Shown: positions 50,729-60,962 of the stretch, in pieces
Layout of the letters: the number at the start of each line of letters is the position of its first letter
Position numbering within the stretch: position 1 is the first letter of the stretch
NCBI RefSeq assembly: GCF_023227765.1
Contig: NZ_JALKBZ010000012.1
Coordinates: forward strand, 1 to 64,000
Direction: 5' to 3'
DNA from: Fuchsiella alkaliacetigena
GTDB taxonomy: Bacteria > Bacillota > Halanaerobiia > Halobacteroidales > Acetohalobiaceae
Length of the DNA stretch: 64,000 nt
Position numbers and translations under genes: made by a program
Notes under the pieces: generated by a model
Seen by the model: the letters and a program-made list of their open reading frames with translations, nothing else
Database searches by the model: none
What the model was told of the DNA's origin: nothing

Positions 50729-51550
50729 TTGCTAAGCGATCAAAAAAATGATGAATTAACTGTATATATTGTTTCAGACTCTATAGGTAAAACTGCTGAA
50801 ACTGTAGTTGATGCTGTAGTTAGTCAGTTTGATAGTGATGAAGTAGGGTTTAAAAAATTTATTAATGTAACTAGTATTGCTAAGTTATCGGAAATAATTG
50901 CTAGGGCTAGACAGGAAAATGTATTGATAGTTTATACTATAGTTTTACCTGAATTATGTGAGTATTTAACTAAAATGGCTGCTAAATATGAAATTCCTAT
51001 TTTAGATTTAATGGGCCCGGCTTTGCTTAAGTTTTCCCAACTTTTAGGTCAGCAGCCTAAATTGAAACCAGGCTTAAATCATCAGCTAGATCAGGAATAC
51101 TTTGAGAGGATTGCTTGCATAGAATTTGCTATTAGATGCGATGACGGTAAGGATATGAAAAAAGTAAAAGAAGCAGATATTGTAATAGTTGGTGTTTCTA
51201 GGACTTCCAAGACTCCTTTAAGTATGTACTTAGCTCATCGAGGCTATAAGGCTGCTAATTATCCTATAGTTCCCGAGGTAGATCCCCCGCCAGAGTTATT
51301 TGAGATACCTTCCAAAAAAATGGTAGGTTTGACTATTGATGCTCCAGTTTTAAAAGAAATTCGACAACAAAGATTGAAGTCTATGCGTTTTAATAGTGGA
51401 GCTGCTTACGCAAAAGTTGACAGGATTTTAGATGAGTTGGACTATGCTGAAAGTTTAATGAGGAAGTTAGGCTGCTTGATAATTAATGTAACCAATAAAT
51501 CTATTGAGGAAACAGCTAGTGAGATATTAGCTGAGAGGAGTGAGTTATAA
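50729..51550 (+). CDS. PPDK regulatory protein (DUF299), second paralogue
   Basis: The 273-residue protein has VYIVSDSIGKTAETVVDAVV, the nucleotide loop VIVGVSRTSKTPLSMYLAH and KMVGLTIDAPVLKEIR. It starts at TTG 50729 behind AAGGAGGGG and ends directly at the glpX ATG. Being in one operon with ppdK, and next to ccpN as in Bacillus (yqzB-yqfL), it is the better candidate for the PPDK kinase/phosphorylase. Confidence 0.92.
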   Translation: MLSDQKNDELTVYIVSDSIGKTAETVVDAVVSQFDSDEVGFKKFINVTSIAKLSEIIARARQENVLIVYTIVLPELCEYLTKMAAKYEIPILDLMGPALLKFSQLLGQQPKLKPGLNHQLDQEYFERIACIEFAIRCDDGKDMKKVKEADIVIVGVSRTSKTPLSMYLAHRGYKAANYPIVPEVDPPPELFEIPSKKMVGLTIDAPVLKEIRQQRLKSMRFNSGAAYAKVDRILDELDYAESLMRKLGCLIINVTNKSIEETASEILAERSEL

Positions 51551-52552
51551 ATGGAGAGAGAATTAACCTTAGAATTTGTAAGAGTAACAGAGGCTGCTGC
51601 TTTAGCTGCTGCTCCTTGGATGGGGAAAGGAGATAAAGAAGGAGCTGATCAGGCTGCTGTAGATGCAATGCGAGCCGTTTTTGATACGGTCAATATCAAA
51701 GGTACTGTAGTGATTGGAGAAGGTGAAAAAGATGAGGCACCGATGCTGTACACTGGAGAGTGTGTGGGTTGTGGTGAATCTATAGAGCTAGATATTGCTG
51801 TAGATCCAGTAGAAGGTACTACTTTGGTAGCTAAGGGATTACCTAACTCTTTAGCTGTAGTGGCTGCTGCTCCTAAAGGTAATCTGCTCAATGCTCCGGA
51901 TATGTATATGGAGAAGGTAGCAACCGGGCCCGATGCTAAAGGAGCAATTGATCTTGATGCTTCACCTACTGAGAATTTAAAATCTGTAGCTGAAGCTAAA
52001 GGTAAGAAGGTTACTGATATGACAGTAATTTTACTGGATAGAGATAGACATAGAGAAATCATAAAAGAGGTTAGAGAAGCAGGAGCTAGAATTAAGTTGA
52101 TCAGTGATGGTGATGTGGCTGGAGCAATTGCTACAGCCTTAGAACATACAGGAGTTGATATGCTGATTGGAACCGGTGGAGCTCCGGAGGGAGTTTTAAC
52201 TGCTGCTGCTCTAAAATGCTTAGGTGGAGATATGCAGGCTCGTCTAGCACCCCGTAATCAAGCTGAGACTGAAAAAGCTTTAGCAATGGGGATTGAAGAT
52301 ATAGAGCAGATTTTTGGCGTTGAAGACTTAGTACAAGGTGATGACGCTATGTTCTCAGTGACTGGCATCACTAATGGTGAATTATTAAGAGGTGTGCAGT
52401 ACTATGGAGGAGAGAGAGCAGAAACTCACTCTATAGTGATGAGGAGCAAAACTGGGACTGTCAGGAATATCAAAGCTCAGCATAAGATTAAACAAAAACC
52501 TAATTACTTTCAAAATGGGATTCGTAAATCTAAAGAAGGAGTGAATAATTAA
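51551..52552 (+). CDS. glpX: Class II fructose-1,6-bisphosphatase
   Basis: Hydrolyses fructose-1,6-bisphosphate in gluconeogenesis, using divalent metal. The 333-residue protein has VIGEGEKDEAPMLYTGE, DPVEGTTL, ILDRDRH-like LLDRDRHREII and GTGGAPEGVLTAAAL. Start directly follows the ppsR2 stop (TAAATG). The operon pairs an irreversible gluconeogenic step with PPDK and its regulators. Confidence 0.96.
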   Translation: MERELTLEFVRVTEAAALAAAPWMGKGDKEGADQAAVDAMRAVFDTVNIKGTVVIGEGEKDEAPMLYTGECVGCGESIELDIAVDPVEGTTLVAKGLPNSLAVVAAAPKGNLLNAPDMYMEKVATGPDAKGAIDLDASPTENLKSVAEAKGKKVTDMTVILLDRDRHREIIKEVREAGARIKLISDGDVAGAIATALEHTGVDMLIGTGGAPEGVLTAAALKCLGGDMQARLAPRNQAETEKALAMGIEDIEQIFGVEDLVQGDDAMFSVTGITNGELLRGVQYYGGERAETHSIVMRSKTGTVRNIKAQHKIKQKPNYFQNGIRKSKEGVNN

Positions 52553-52553
52553 A

Positions 52554-55199
52554 GTGACATCAGACAAAAAGTACATCTATTCATTTGAGGAAGCATCCTT
52601 AGACTTAAAACCAATTTTAGGAGGTAAGGGAGCTAGTTTAGGAGAAATGACTAGCTTAGATCTGCCGGTACCGCCGGGGATGACTATTACTACTGAAGCC
52701 TGTAATCTTTACTTTGAAAAAGGAGAAGAACTACCGGACTTTTTAGAAGCAGGTATTGAAGAATACTTAAAAGAGTTAGAGGAAAAGACGGATAAAAACT
52801 TTGGAGATGACAATGATCCTTTACTATTATCAGTACGTTCTGGAGCAATTATTTCTATGCCCGGCATGATGGATACTGTTTTAAACCTAGGTTTGAATGA
52901 TAAATCTGTGCAGGGCTTAGCTAAGGAAACTGAAGATGAACGTTTTGCTTATGACTGTTATCGAAGATTTATTCAAATGTTTGGAAATGTAGTGTTGAAA
53001 ATAGACTCCCATAAATTTGGTAGAAAATTGGATGAGTTGAAGAATGAGGTGGGAGCTGATGATGATTTAGATTTAACTGTGGAAGATTTACAGGAGTTAG
53101 TAAGTAGATTTAAAGGTATTATTAAGCAAGAAGCTGGAATTGATTTTCCTCAAGATCCGATGGAGCAGTTAATTACTGCTGTGGAAGCTGTATTTAGTTC
53201 TTGGAATAATAAACGAGCTATAGTTTATCGGGATGCTCATGATATCGATCATGATTTAGGAACTGCTGTTAGTATTCAGACAATGGTATTTGGAAATATG
53301 GGAGATGATTCAGGAACAGGAGTAGTCTTTACTCGTGATCCATCTACTGGAGCGAATGAGCTCTATGGTGAGTACTTATTAAATGCTCAGGGTGAGGATG
53401 TAGTAGCTGGAATTAGAACTCCTAAGTCTATCAGTAGTTTAGCTGACTCTTTACCAGAGGTTTATGAACAGCTAGTAGAAGTAACGGAAACTTTAGAAGA
53501 GCACTATCAAGATATGCAGGATATAGAGTTTACGATTGAAAAAGGAAATCTATATCTGTTACAGACTAGAACCGGTAAAAGAACGGCTAAAGCTGCTATT
53601 AAGATAGCTGCTGATATGGTAGCTGAAGGATTAATAGATGAAGAAGAGGCTTTATTGCGAGTAGAGCCAGAACATATTGAGAAAATACTACATAGTCAGA
53701 TTGATCCTGATGCTGAAACTGAGGTGATTGCTAAAGGCTTACCGGCTTCTCCAGGGGCGGCTGCCGGAAAGGCGGTTTTTTCTGCTGATGAAGCTGAAAG
53801 ATTAGCTGAAGAAGGTGAGAAGGTAGTACTGATTACCTTAGAAACTACTCCGGAAGATATCCACGGTGTTTTAGCTGCTCAAGGAGTATTGACTACTCGC
53901 GGGGGAATGACTAGTCATGCGGCAGTGGTAGCTCGAGGAATGGGCAAGCCTTGTGTCTGTGGTTGTGAAGCTGTGAAGATAGACTTTGAGGCTCAGGAGT
54001 TTAGTGCTGGAGGCCAAACTATCAATAAAGGAGATCATATTACCATTAATGGTGGTACTGGTGAGGTAATGGTAGGCCATGTGGATATGATTGAACCTAA
54101 CTTGAGTGAGGAGTGTCAGCAGCTACTTGAATGGGCCGATGAAATTAGAGATTTAGGAGTTAGAGCTAATGCTGATACGGGCCCTGATTCCAGTCAAGCT
54201 TTAGAGTTTGGAGCTGAAGGGATTGGGCTTTGTCGAACGGAGCATATGTTTATGGCTGCCGATAGAGTGCCTATTGTGCAGAAGTTAATCCTCAGTGAAT
54301 CTGATGCTGAAGCTGAAGAGGCTTTAGCTAAGCTGGAGCCGATGCAGTGTAGTGATTTTGAAGAGATCTTTAGAGCTATGCAAGGGGCACCAGTAACGGT
54401 TAGGCTTTTAGATCCGCCTTTGCATGAATTTTTACCTGATTTACCAGAATTAATTGAAGAGGTCACTGAACTGCGGATTGAAGGTAAGCAGGAGAAGTTG
54501 AGAGAAAAAGAAGAACTATTACGCAAGGTAAAAAATATGAGTGAATCTAACCCTATGTTAGGCTTTAGAGGCTGTAGATTGGGAATTATGATTCCAGAAA
54601 TTTATAAAATGCAGGTTAGAGCTGTTTTCAAAGCGGCTTTGAAGTTACTAGAAGAAGGAGCTGCTGTAGAACCGGAAATTATGATTCCTTTAGTTACTCA
54701 TGTGAATGAATTTAAAATTTTAAGAGAACAAGTAGAGGAGGAGATTGATCAGTTATTGGCAGAAGCTGGACAGGAGTTAGATTATAAAGTAGGTACTATG
54801 ATTGAGCTACCTAGAGCCTGTTTAACTGCTGCTGAGATAGCTAAAGAGGCAGACTTCTTCTCCTTTGGTACTAACGACCTAACTCAGACTACTTTTGGCT
54901 TCAGCCGTGATGATGCTGAAAGTAAGTTCTTACATTATTATGTAGATGAAGAGATTATCGAAGCTAATCCCTTTATTACTTTAGATAATAAGGGAGTAGG
55001 TAAGTTGGTTAAAATGGCTGCTAAAGATGGTAAAGCAGTTAATGATGACTTAAAGGTAGGAATTTGTGGTGAGCACGGAGGCGAAGCAGAATCTATTGCT
55101 TACTGTCAAGAGTATGGTTTAGATTATGTAAGTTGCTCACCTTATCGAGCGCCAGTAGCTCGTTTAGCTGCTGCTCAAGCTAAGATTCAAAGTGAGTAA
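52554..55199 (+). CDS. ppdK: Pyruvate, phosphate dikinase
   Basis: Interconverts pyruvate + ATP + Pi and PEP + AMP + PPi. The 881-residue protein has the ATP-grasp N-terminal domain (LGGKGASLGEMTSLDLPVPPG split at about 20-45, LLSVRSGAIISMPGMMDTVL), the phosphohistidine domain GGMTSHAAVVARGMG (catalytic His, with the Thr two residues before it that DUF299 proteins modify), and the PEP/pyruvate barrel (GICGEHGGE). It starts at GTG 52554. It ends the ccpN-ppsR2-glpX operon. Confidence 0.97.
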   Translation: MTSDKKYIYSFEEASLDLKPILGGKGASLGEMTSLDLPVPPGMTITTEACNLYFEKGEELPDFLEAGIEEYLKELEEKTDKNFGDDNDPLLLSVRSGAIISMPGMMDTVLNLGLNDKSVQGLAKETEDERFAYDCYRRFIQMFGNVVLKIDSHKFGRKLDELKNEVGADDDLDLTVEDLQELVSRFKGIIKQEAGIDFPQDPMEQLITAVEAVFSSWNNKRAIVYRDAHDIDHDLGTAVSIQTMVFGNMGDDSGTGVVFTRDPSTGANELYGEYLLNAQGEDVVAGIRTPKSISSLADSLPEVYEQLVEVTETLEEHYQDMQDIEFTIEKGNLYLLQTRTGKRTAKAAIKIAADMVAEGLIDEEEALLRVEPEHIEKILHSQIDPDAETEVIAKGLPASPGAAAGKAVFSADEAERLAEEGEKVVLITLETTPEDIHGVLAAQGVLTTRGGMTSHAAVVARGMGKPCVCGCEAVKIDFEAQEFSAGGQTINKGDHITINGGTGEVMVGHVDMIEPNLSEECQQLLEWADEIRDLGVRANADTGPDSSQALEFGAEGIGLCRTEHMFMAADRVPIVQKLILSESDAEAEEALAKLEPMQCSDFEEIFRAMQGAPVTVRLLDPPLHEFLPDLPELIEEVTELRIEGKQEKLREKEELLRKVKNMSESNPMLGFRGCRLGIMIPEIYKMQVRAVFKAALKLLEEGAAVEPEIMIPLVTHVNEFKILREQVEEEIDQLLAEAGQELDYKVGTMIELPRACLTAAEIAKEADFFSFGTNDLTQTTFGFSRDDAESKFLHYYVDEEIIEANPFITLDNKGVGKLVKMAAKDGKAVNDDLKVGICGEHGGEAESIAYCQEYGLDYVSCSPYRAPVARLAAAQAKIQSE

Positions 55200-55218
55200 T
55201 TAAAGAACTATTGGAAGG

Positions 55219-55250
55219 GAGATAAGGTGCAGCACCTTATCTCTTTTCTA
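55219..55250 (+). terminator. Terminator after ppdK
   Basis: The perfect arms GAGATAAGGTG (55219-55229) and CACCTTATCTC (55233-55243) have a 3-base loop and a T-rich tail. Confidence 0.92.
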
Positions 55251-55344
55251 TATTTTTCTTTTTTTAAAGGAGTTCTGATTATTATCTTGTAATAATAATA
55301 TAAACATGGTATGTAAAAATCCAAAAGTGAAAGGATGATTTTTA

Positions 55345-55938
55345 ATGCTGATTGTAGGCTTAAATGGTAGTCCGAACGACGATGGAAATACTAGTCTGCT
55401 GTTAAATAAGGCTTTGGTAGCAGCAGAGGATGATGGAGCAGAGACAAAGCTGATTTCGGCTGCTGAGAGCTTATCAGAACTAGCTAAACCTTATTGTACT
55501 GCTTGTTCACATCCTTGTAGTGCTGACTGTTATCAGGATACTGCTTTAGAAGAACAGTATCAATTATTAGCAGAAGCTGATGGTTTGCTTGTAGGTAGCC
55601 CAGTTTATTTTGGTACTGTAAGTGCTCAGTTGAAGTCCTTTTGGGATATGACCAGAAACTTAAGACAAGAACAGGGCTTATTAAATACAGTTGGAGGCGC
55701 CTTAGCTATTGGAGCGGCTAGATTTGGAGGTCAAGAGACTACTTTAAAGGCTATTCACGATATGATGTTAGTGCAAGGGATGATAGTTGTAGGTGATGGT
55801 GATAGCGAAAGCGATTCTGGACATCAAGGAGCTGCCGGTCGAATAATGGCTGCTGATGATAGTGAAGCTCAAGAGAGAGCAGAAATTATTGGTAGAAGGG
55901 TAGCTAAAGTAGCTAAAGCCACTAGTGAACTTCGCTAA
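55345..55938 (+). CDS. NAD(P)H-dependent FMN reductase-like flavoprotein
   Basis: The 197-residue flavodoxin-fold protein has VGLNGSPNDDGNTSLLLN (FMN phosphate loop), YCTACSHPCSADCYQDTA with several cysteines, GLLVGSPVYFGTVSAQLKSFWD and GGALAIGAARFGGQETT. It matches the iron-sulfur flavoprotein/NADPH-dependent FMN reductase group; the CxxC-like cysteines could bind an Fe-S cluster. The electron partner is unknown. Confidence 0.82.
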   Translation: MLIVGLNGSPNDDGNTSLLLNKALVAAEDDGAETKLISAAESLSELAKPYCTACSHPCSADCYQDTALEEQYQLLAEADGLLVGSPVYFGTVSAQLKSFWDMTRNLRQEQGLLNTVGGALAIGAARFGGQETTLKAIHDMMLVQGMIVVGDGDSESDSGHQGAAGRIMAADDSEAQERAEIIGRRVAKVAKATSELR

Positions 55939-55940
55939 AT

Positions 55941-56951
55941 ATGCATTATCGCCAGAGATTAGAGGAGTTAGAAGTAAAAAACTTAGCTGCCCAGGCTGCT
56001 TTAAGTATTAATAGTAAAGGAAGAGAACATTCAGAAGAACAGTGTGAACTGCGGACTGTTTTTCAACGAGATAGAGATAGAATTATACATTCTAAGGCTT
56101 TTCGACGTTTAAAGCATAAAACTCAAGTTTTTATTGCCCCTGAGGGTGATCACTATCGGACTCGTCTAACTCATACTTTGGAAGTAGCCCAGGTAGCGCG
56201 TGGTATTGCTAAAGCTTTAGCTTTAAATGAAGATTTGACGGAGGCTATAGCTTTGGCCCATGACCTGGGCCATACTCCCTTTGGGCACGCTGGAGAAGAG
56301 GCTTTGGATGAAGTTTATACTCCGGGTTTTGAGCATAATCAGCATAGTTTGAGAGTAGTAAAGCTGTTAGAGTTTAAGAAAGCGGCTTATTTAGGACTTA
56401 ATTTGACCTATGAAGTAAGAGATGGAATATTAAACCATACTGGCAAGCAAAAACCTATCACATTAGAAGGGGAAATTGTTAAAATAGCTGATCGAATTGC
56501 TTATATAAACCATGATATTGACGATGCTTTGCGAGGAGGAATTATTTCTAAATCTGATCTTCCTCAATCTGCTTTAGAAGTTTTAGGTCAAAGCCATTCA
56601 CTAAGAATTAATAGAATGGTCAGGGATATAGTAGAGAATAGCTATCAAGCTAAGCAAATTCAAATGAGTCCTACTGTAAAAAAAGCTACTAATAATTTGC
56701 GTGACTTCCTGTATGCTGAAGTATATATCGGTTCTCAGGCTAAAGAAGAGGAGGATAAGGTCAAAAATCTTTTGAAAAAGTTTTTTAATTATTATAATCA
56801 AAACCCCCAAAGGTTGCCAACGGAGTTTAGAAATAAGTTAGGGGATTTTGAACTGGATAGAATAGTGATTGATTATATAGCAGGAATGACCGATAGATAT
56901 GCTTTAAATAAGGCCCAAGAGTTATTTTTACCTCAAGCTTGGCCTAGTTAA
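55941..56951 (+). CDS. HD-domain dNTP triphosphohydrolase-like protein (Dgt family)
   Basis: The 336-residue protein has HSKAFRRLKHKTQVFI, TRLTHTLEVAQVARGIAKAL, the HD pair AIALAHDLGHTPFGHAGEEAL and KIADRIAYINHDIDDALRGG, all family motifs. Members hydrolyse dNTPs to the nucleoside and triphosphate; substrate preference is unknown. It starts 2 bases after the flavoprotein without a clear ribosome site, so coupled translation is likely. A Dgt gene ahead of dnaG is common in Clostridia. Confidence 0.9.
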   Translation: MHYRQRLEELEVKNLAAQAALSINSKGREHSEEQCELRTVFQRDRDRIIHSKAFRRLKHKTQVFIAPEGDHYRTRLTHTLEVAQVARGIAKALALNEDLTEAIALAHDLGHTPFGHAGEEALDEVYTPGFEHNQHSLRVVKLLEFKKAAYLGLNLTYEVRDGILNHTGKQKPITLEGEIVKIADRIAYINHDIDDALRGGIISKSDLPQSALEVLGQSHSLRINRMVRDIVENSYQAKQIQMSPTVKKATNNLRDFLYAEVYIGSQAKEEEDKVKNLLKKFFNYYNQNPQRLPTEFRNKLGDFELDRIVIDYIAGMTDRYALNKAQELFLPQAWPS

Positions 56952-57090
56952 TGTATAGATTTATATATATTGGAAAAGATAAACTTGAATACAGAATTAT
57001 TTTTATTTTTATTACTAAATAAGCAGGAGTTTAAGAATTTTTCTCGAAATTTTCTTATTGCTGTATAATTTTTAAAGGAGTTTTGAATAA

Positions 57091-57525
57091 ATGAGGATTT
57101 TGGTTGATGGAGACTCTTGTCCGATTAAAGACTTAATTATCGATTTAGCTGCTAAGGCTAACTGCCAAGTATTATTTATTAGTAGCTTAGCTCATTGGTC
57201 TGCTAAGTATGATAATGATTTTGTAAAGTCTATTACAGTTGATAGTTGCCCAGAAGCGGTGGATATGAAGATAGTCAATTTAGCTAAAAAGGGTGATTTA
57301 GTTGTTACTCAAGACTATGGTTTAGCTGCCCTTTTATTACCTAAGCAGGTACAGGTTATTTCACCTCGAGGAAAGATTTTTGATGATAATAATATAGACT
57401 ATCTCTTAGCTAAGAGACATCATACTGCTAAGTTGAGACGAGGTGGTGAGTATATTAAAGGGTCTCATAAATATTCACAAATAGACAAAAATAGATTTAT
57501 AGATAATTTCAAGATATTATTATAG
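57091..57525 (+). CDS. DUF188 (YaiI/YqxD) PIN-like protein
   Basis: The 144-residue protein has ILVDGDSCPIKDLIIDLA, SCPEAVDMKIVNLAKKGDLVVTQDYGLAALLL (split motif) and KRHHTAKLRRGG, hallmarks of YaiI/YqxD. A PIN-like nuclease fold with conserved Asp residues is known for the family; function is unproven. It lies just before dnaG, the Bacillus yqxD position. Confidence 0.88.
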   Translation: MRILVDGDSCPIKDLIIDLAAKANCQVLFISSLAHWSAKYDNDFVKSITVDSCPEAVDMKIVNLAKKGDLVVTQDYGLAALLLPKQVQVISPRGKIFDDNNIDYLLAKRHHTAKLRRGGEYIKGSHKYSQIDKNRFIDNFKILL

Positions 57526-57544
57526 AAATTAAGGGTGAATTAGA

Positions 57545-59449
57545 TTGGCGTATATCGATGAAGACTTTATAGATCAAGTTCGGGAGACTAATGATATTAT
57601 AGATGTAGTTTCTGAGTATCTGCGTTTAGAAAAAGCAGGTAAAAACTATAAGGGACTGTGTCCTTTTCACGAAGAAAAGACTCCTTCCTTTACAGTTACT
57701 CCTACAGAGCAGCTATATTACTGCTTTGGTTGTGGAGAAGGAGGAAATGTTTTTAATTTTATAATGGAGATTGAGGGGGTTGAGTTTCCAGAGGCTATTA
57801 GGATATTAGCCCAAAGAGTTGGTTTAGATTTACCAGCAGGAGCTGGAGGTTTAAGTGAAGAAGAAAGGACTAAAAAAAGTAAGCTCTATGAAGTGCATAC
57901 TTTAGCTGCTAAGCTTTTCAATTATCTCTTATTAGACACAAATCTGGGTGAAGAAGCATATAATTATTTACAGAATCGTGGTTATCAAAGAGAGATTTTA
58001 GTTCAGTTTAAAGTTGGTTATGCTCCTGATAGTTGGGATAATTTATTAAATTTTTTTAAAAAGCGAGGTTATTCACCAGCTTTGTTGGCAGAGGCTGGTT
58101 TGATAATTTCTAGAAAACAGCAAAATGGTTATTACGATAGATTTAGAAATCGTTTGATCTTTAGTATATTTAGTCAAAGAGATCAGGTGATAGGCTTTGG
58201 AGGTAGAGTGCTTGATGATTCTCAGCCTAAATATCTTAATTCGCCGGAGTCTTTGATTTTTGATAAGAGTGAGGAGTTATATGGGCTTAATTTTGCTAAA
58301 GAAGAAATTAAAGATAGTGGTGAAGCCATTGTTGTGGAAGGATATACCGATGTGCTTACTGCTCATCAGGCTGGACTTAAAAAAGTAGTAGCTTCTTTAG
58401 GCACTTCTTTGACTAAGAGGCAGGCTAAGCTCTTAAATCGCTATGCAGAACGAGTTTATATTGCTTATGATGGTGATGTTGCTGGTGAAAAGGCCACTTT
58501 GCGTGGCTTGAATATTTTAAAAAAGGTAGGTTTAGAGGTTTATATTGTAGATTTGCCGCCAGCTAAAGATCCAGATGAGGTGATTGGTGAGCAGGGAAAA
58601 GATTATTTTGAATCTTTATTAGCAGAAGCTTTGACTTTAACTCAGTTTAGAATAGAAAGATTACTTGCTCAACGTAATTCCTTTAAAATTGAGGAAAAGG
58701 TAGGAATAGTAGATGAATTAATTCCTATTTTGGCAGATATCGAAAATGAAACAGAGTTGCGATTATATATTAGTGAGGTAGCTAAAAGGGTAAATGTGGA
58801 TATTGATACACTTTGGGATCGTTTGCGCTCTTATAAGCATCAAAATGGCGGGCCAGAACGGGATATAAATTATCGAGTGGGGAATAATAGAGATACGTCT
58901 AATACTCCTACAGAAAATGGTACTAATGGGATTGATGCGAAAAATATTTACTTAAAATCGGCTAAGTATTTATTGGCTTTAATGATAAAGGATCAAAGAA
59001 CTTTGCAGTTAGTTAGGGAATTACTTACTCCTGCTGATTTTATCAAAGAGGAGTATCAACTAGTGGCCCAACTTATCTTTGAATTTGAGGAAGAAGAGTT
59101 TAAATTCGATAAAGCTTTAGATCAGCTTGATAATCCTGAAGCTAAACGGTTATTAACTCAGCTATCGATGAGTGAAGTGTGGATGCCTGATGATTTGGAT
59201 TATCAGCAGGAAATAACAGGTTATATCAAAAAAATAAAGGAGTATCAGTTGCAGATGGAGAAAGAAAGATTAGAAACTGAGATTCGTAATTGTGAAGTTA
59301 ACGGTGAGTTTGGCAAGGCTAGTCAACTTTTAAGTAAGTATCAGCAGTTAAAGGAGTTGGAGAATAATATCCGCAAGTATGAAATAGAAGGTGATTTAGA
59401 TAAAGTCGATCAGCTTTTGCATAATCATAGAGGCTTAATTGGTAGTTAA
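57545..59449 (+). CDS. dnaG: DNA primase
   Basis: Makes RNA primers at the replication fork. The 634-residue protein has a CHC2 zinc domain ([13 protein letters not shown] and [10 protein letters not shown], about 39-67), the TOPRIM core ([30 protein letters not shown]) and a C-terminal helicase-binding domain (about 470-634) ending in a charged helical tail. It starts at TTG 57545 behind AAGGGTGA. dnaG-rpoD form the macromolecular synthesis operon. Confidence 0.97.
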   Translation: MAYIDEDFIDQVRETNDIIDVVSEYLRLEKAGKNYKGLCPFHEEKTPSFTVTPTEQLYYCFGCGEGGNVFNFIMEIEGVEFPEAIRILAQRVGLDLPAGAGGLSEEERTKKSKLYEVHTLAAKLFNYLLLDTNLGEEAYNYLQNRGYQREILVQFKVGYAPDSWDNLLNFFKKRGYSPALLAEAGLIISRKQQNGYYDRFRNRLIFSIFSQRDQVIGFGGRVLDDSQPKYLNSPESLIFDKSEELYGLNFAKEEIKDSGEAIVVEGYTDVLTAHQAGLKKVVASLGTSLTKRQAKLLNRYAERVYIAYDGDVAGEKATLRGLNILKKVGLEVYIVDLPPAKDPDEVIGEQGKDYFESLLAEALTLTQFRIERLLAQRNSFKIEEKVGIVDELIPILADIENETELRLYISEVAKRVNVDIDTLWDRLRSYKHQNGGPERDINYRVGNNRDTSNTPTENGTNGIDAKNIYLKSAKYLLALMIKDQRTLQLVRELLTPADFIKEEYQLVAQLIFEFEEEEFKFDKALDQLDNPEAKRLLTQLSMSEVWMPDDLDYQQEITGYIKKIKEYQLQMEKERLETEIRNCEVNGEFGKASQLLSKYQQLKELENNIRKYEIEGDLDKVDQLLHNHRGLIGS

Positions 59450-59475
59450 GATTTTTTCAGAAAGGAGGGATTGTC

Positions 59476-60555
59476 ATGTCAGAGGAGAATAGGGAAGCAA
59501 TTAAAGAAGAAGTGCAGAAATTAATCGAACAAGGAAAGGAAAATGGAAAGTTAACTTATGAGGAAATAATGGATGCTCTTTCTGAAATTGAATTGAGTAC
59601 TGACCAGATAGATAATATATATGATACTCTGGCTTCAATGGGGATTGAAGTTGTAGATAATGATGAGGATGCTGAGGGTGAAGAAGATGAGGGAAGCGAT
59701 TTAGATCTTAGCGTTCCCGATGGAGTCGGAATCGATGATCCAGTGCGAATGTATTTGAAGGAGATTGGTAAGGTTCCTTTATTAACTGCTGAAGAAGAGG
59801 TTGCTTTAGCTAAGAGAATGGAAGAAGGCGATGAAGAGGCCAAAAGAATGTTGGCTGAAGCTAATCTACGTCTGGTGGTTAGTATAGCTAAGAAGTATGT
59901 AGGTAGAGGAATGTTATTTTTGGACTTAATTCAGGAGGGTAATCTGGGTTTAATTAAGGCAGTAGAGAAGTTTGACTATACTAAGGGCTATAAGTTCAGC
60001 ACTTATGCTACTTGGTGGATTAGACAAGCTATTACTCGCTCTATAGCTGATCAGGCTAGGACTATTCGAATTCCAGTGCATATGGTAGAGACGATTAATA
60101 AGGTGATTAGAGTATCTAGACATTTGCTACAGGAATTAGGTAGAGAGCCTACTCCAGAAGAGATTGCTGAGGAGATGGATCTATCTGAGGAAAAGGTAAG
60201 AGAGATTAAGAAGATTGCTCAGGAACCTGTTTCTTTAGAAACTCCTATTGGAGAAGAAGAGGATAGTCATCTAGGTGATTTTATCGAGGATGAAGATGCT
60301 CCTGCTCCTTCGGCTGCTGCTTCCTATATGATGTTACAAGAGCAGTTGGATGAGGTATTGGATACTCTCAGTGATAGAGAGAAGCGAGTCTTGGAGTTAA
60401 GATTTGGAGTTGAAGATGGACGCTCTCGAACTTTAGAAGAAGTAGGTAAGGAGTTCGGAGTGACTAGAGAGCGGATTAGGCAGATTGAGGCTAAGGCATT
60501 ACGTAAGTTGAGGCATCCTAGTCGTAGTAAAAAGCTTAAGGACTATTTAGATTAA
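59476..60555 (+). CDS. rpoD: RNA polymerase primary sigma factor
   Basis: The 359-residue sigma-A (SigA/RpoD) has region 1.1, an acidic linker, then regions 1.2-2 ([21 protein letters not shown], split; [33 protein letters not shown]), region 3, and region 4 ([21 protein letters not shown]). GAAAGGAGG precedes the ATG, 26 bases after dnaG. Confidence 0.98.
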   Translation: MSEENREAIKEEVQKLIEQGKENGKLTYEEIMDALSEIELSTDQIDNIYDTLASMGIEVVDNDEDAEGEEDEGSDLDLSVPDGVGIDDPVRMYLKEIGKVPLLTAEEEVALAKRMEEGDEEAKRMLAEANLRLVVSIAKKYVGRGMLFLDLIQEGNLGLIKAVEKFDYTKGYKFSTYATWWIRQAITRSIADQARTIRIPVHMVETINKVIRVSRHLLQELGREPTPEEIAEEMDLSEEKVREIKKIAQEPVSLETPIGEEEDSHLGDFIEDEDAPAPSAAASYMMLQEQLDEVLDTLSDREKRVLELRFGVEDGRSRTLEEVGKEFGVTRERIRQIEAKALRKLRHPSRSKKLKDYLD

Positions 60556-60606
60556 TTATAAATAGTAAGATAAGAGAGCATTATTTCGAAAAGATAACTG
60601 TGCTAG

Positions 60607-60635
60607 TTGATTTTTCAGGGGTTTTGTTATATAAT
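60607..60635 (+). promoter_or_regulatory. Sigma-A promoter of the tRNA pair
   Basis: TTGATT at 60607-60612 and TATAAT at 60630-60635 are spaced by 17 bases and lie 22 bases before the first tRNA. Confidence 0.78.
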
Positions 60636-60657
60636 GCTTTTGTTTTGATAGTGGCGT

Positions 60658-60733
60658 TCCCCGATAGCTCAGTTGGTAGAGCAGATGGCTGTTAACCATC
60701 GTGTCGCAGGTTCAAGTCCTGCTTGGGGAGCCA
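60658..60733 (+). tRNA. tRNA-Asn (anticodon GTT)
   Basis: The 76-base cloverleaf has acceptor arm TCCCCGA/TTGGGGA, D arm with AGCTCAGTTGGTAGAGC, anticodon stem GATGG/CCATC with loop CTGTTAA (anticodon 60691-60693) and T arm GCAGGTTCAAGTCCTGC. CCA is encoded. Confidence 0.97.
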
Positions 60734-60744
60734 TTATAGCTTTA

Positions 60745-60821
60745 GGGCCCATAGCTCAGTTGGTCAGAGCCCTCGGCTCATAACCGAGTAGTCCTAGGTT
60801 CGAATCCTAGTGGGCCCACCA
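60745..60821 (+). tRNA. tRNA with CAT anticodon (Ile2 or elongator Met)
   Basis: The 77-base cloverleaf has acceptor arm GGGCCCA/TGGGCCC, anticodon stem CTCGG/CCGAG, loop CTCATAA (CAT at 60779-60781), T arm CCTAGGTTCGAATCCTAGG-like and encoded CCA. A CAT anticodon may be elongator Met or, after lysidine modification, Ile for AUA codons. The GGCTCATAACC context resembles Bacillus tRNA-Ile2, which I slightly favour. It lacks the three G-C pairs of an initiator anticodon stem. Confidence 0.93.
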
Positions 60822-60841
60822 CTTATAAAGCTGATAATTTT

Positions 60842-60875
60842 AACTCCATCTAATAAACGGTGGGGTTTTATTATT
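60842..60875 (+). terminator. Terminator after the tRNA pair
   Basis: The arms AACTCCATC (60842-60850) and GGTGGGGTT (60859-60867) pair with two wobbles and are followed by TTATTATT. Confidence 0.82.
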
Positions 60876-60962
60876 GCAGATAGCTTTTTAAATTGCAGGA
60901 ACTTTGCTGTACATCTTGAACATAATAAGATAGATTAGTTTAAATTAAGGAATTGATAATCA

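Noticed and set aside
52385-52576. Minus-strand open frame at the glpX end
   Set aside because: It overlaps glpX and the ppdK start, lacks a ribosome site and has no recognisable domain.
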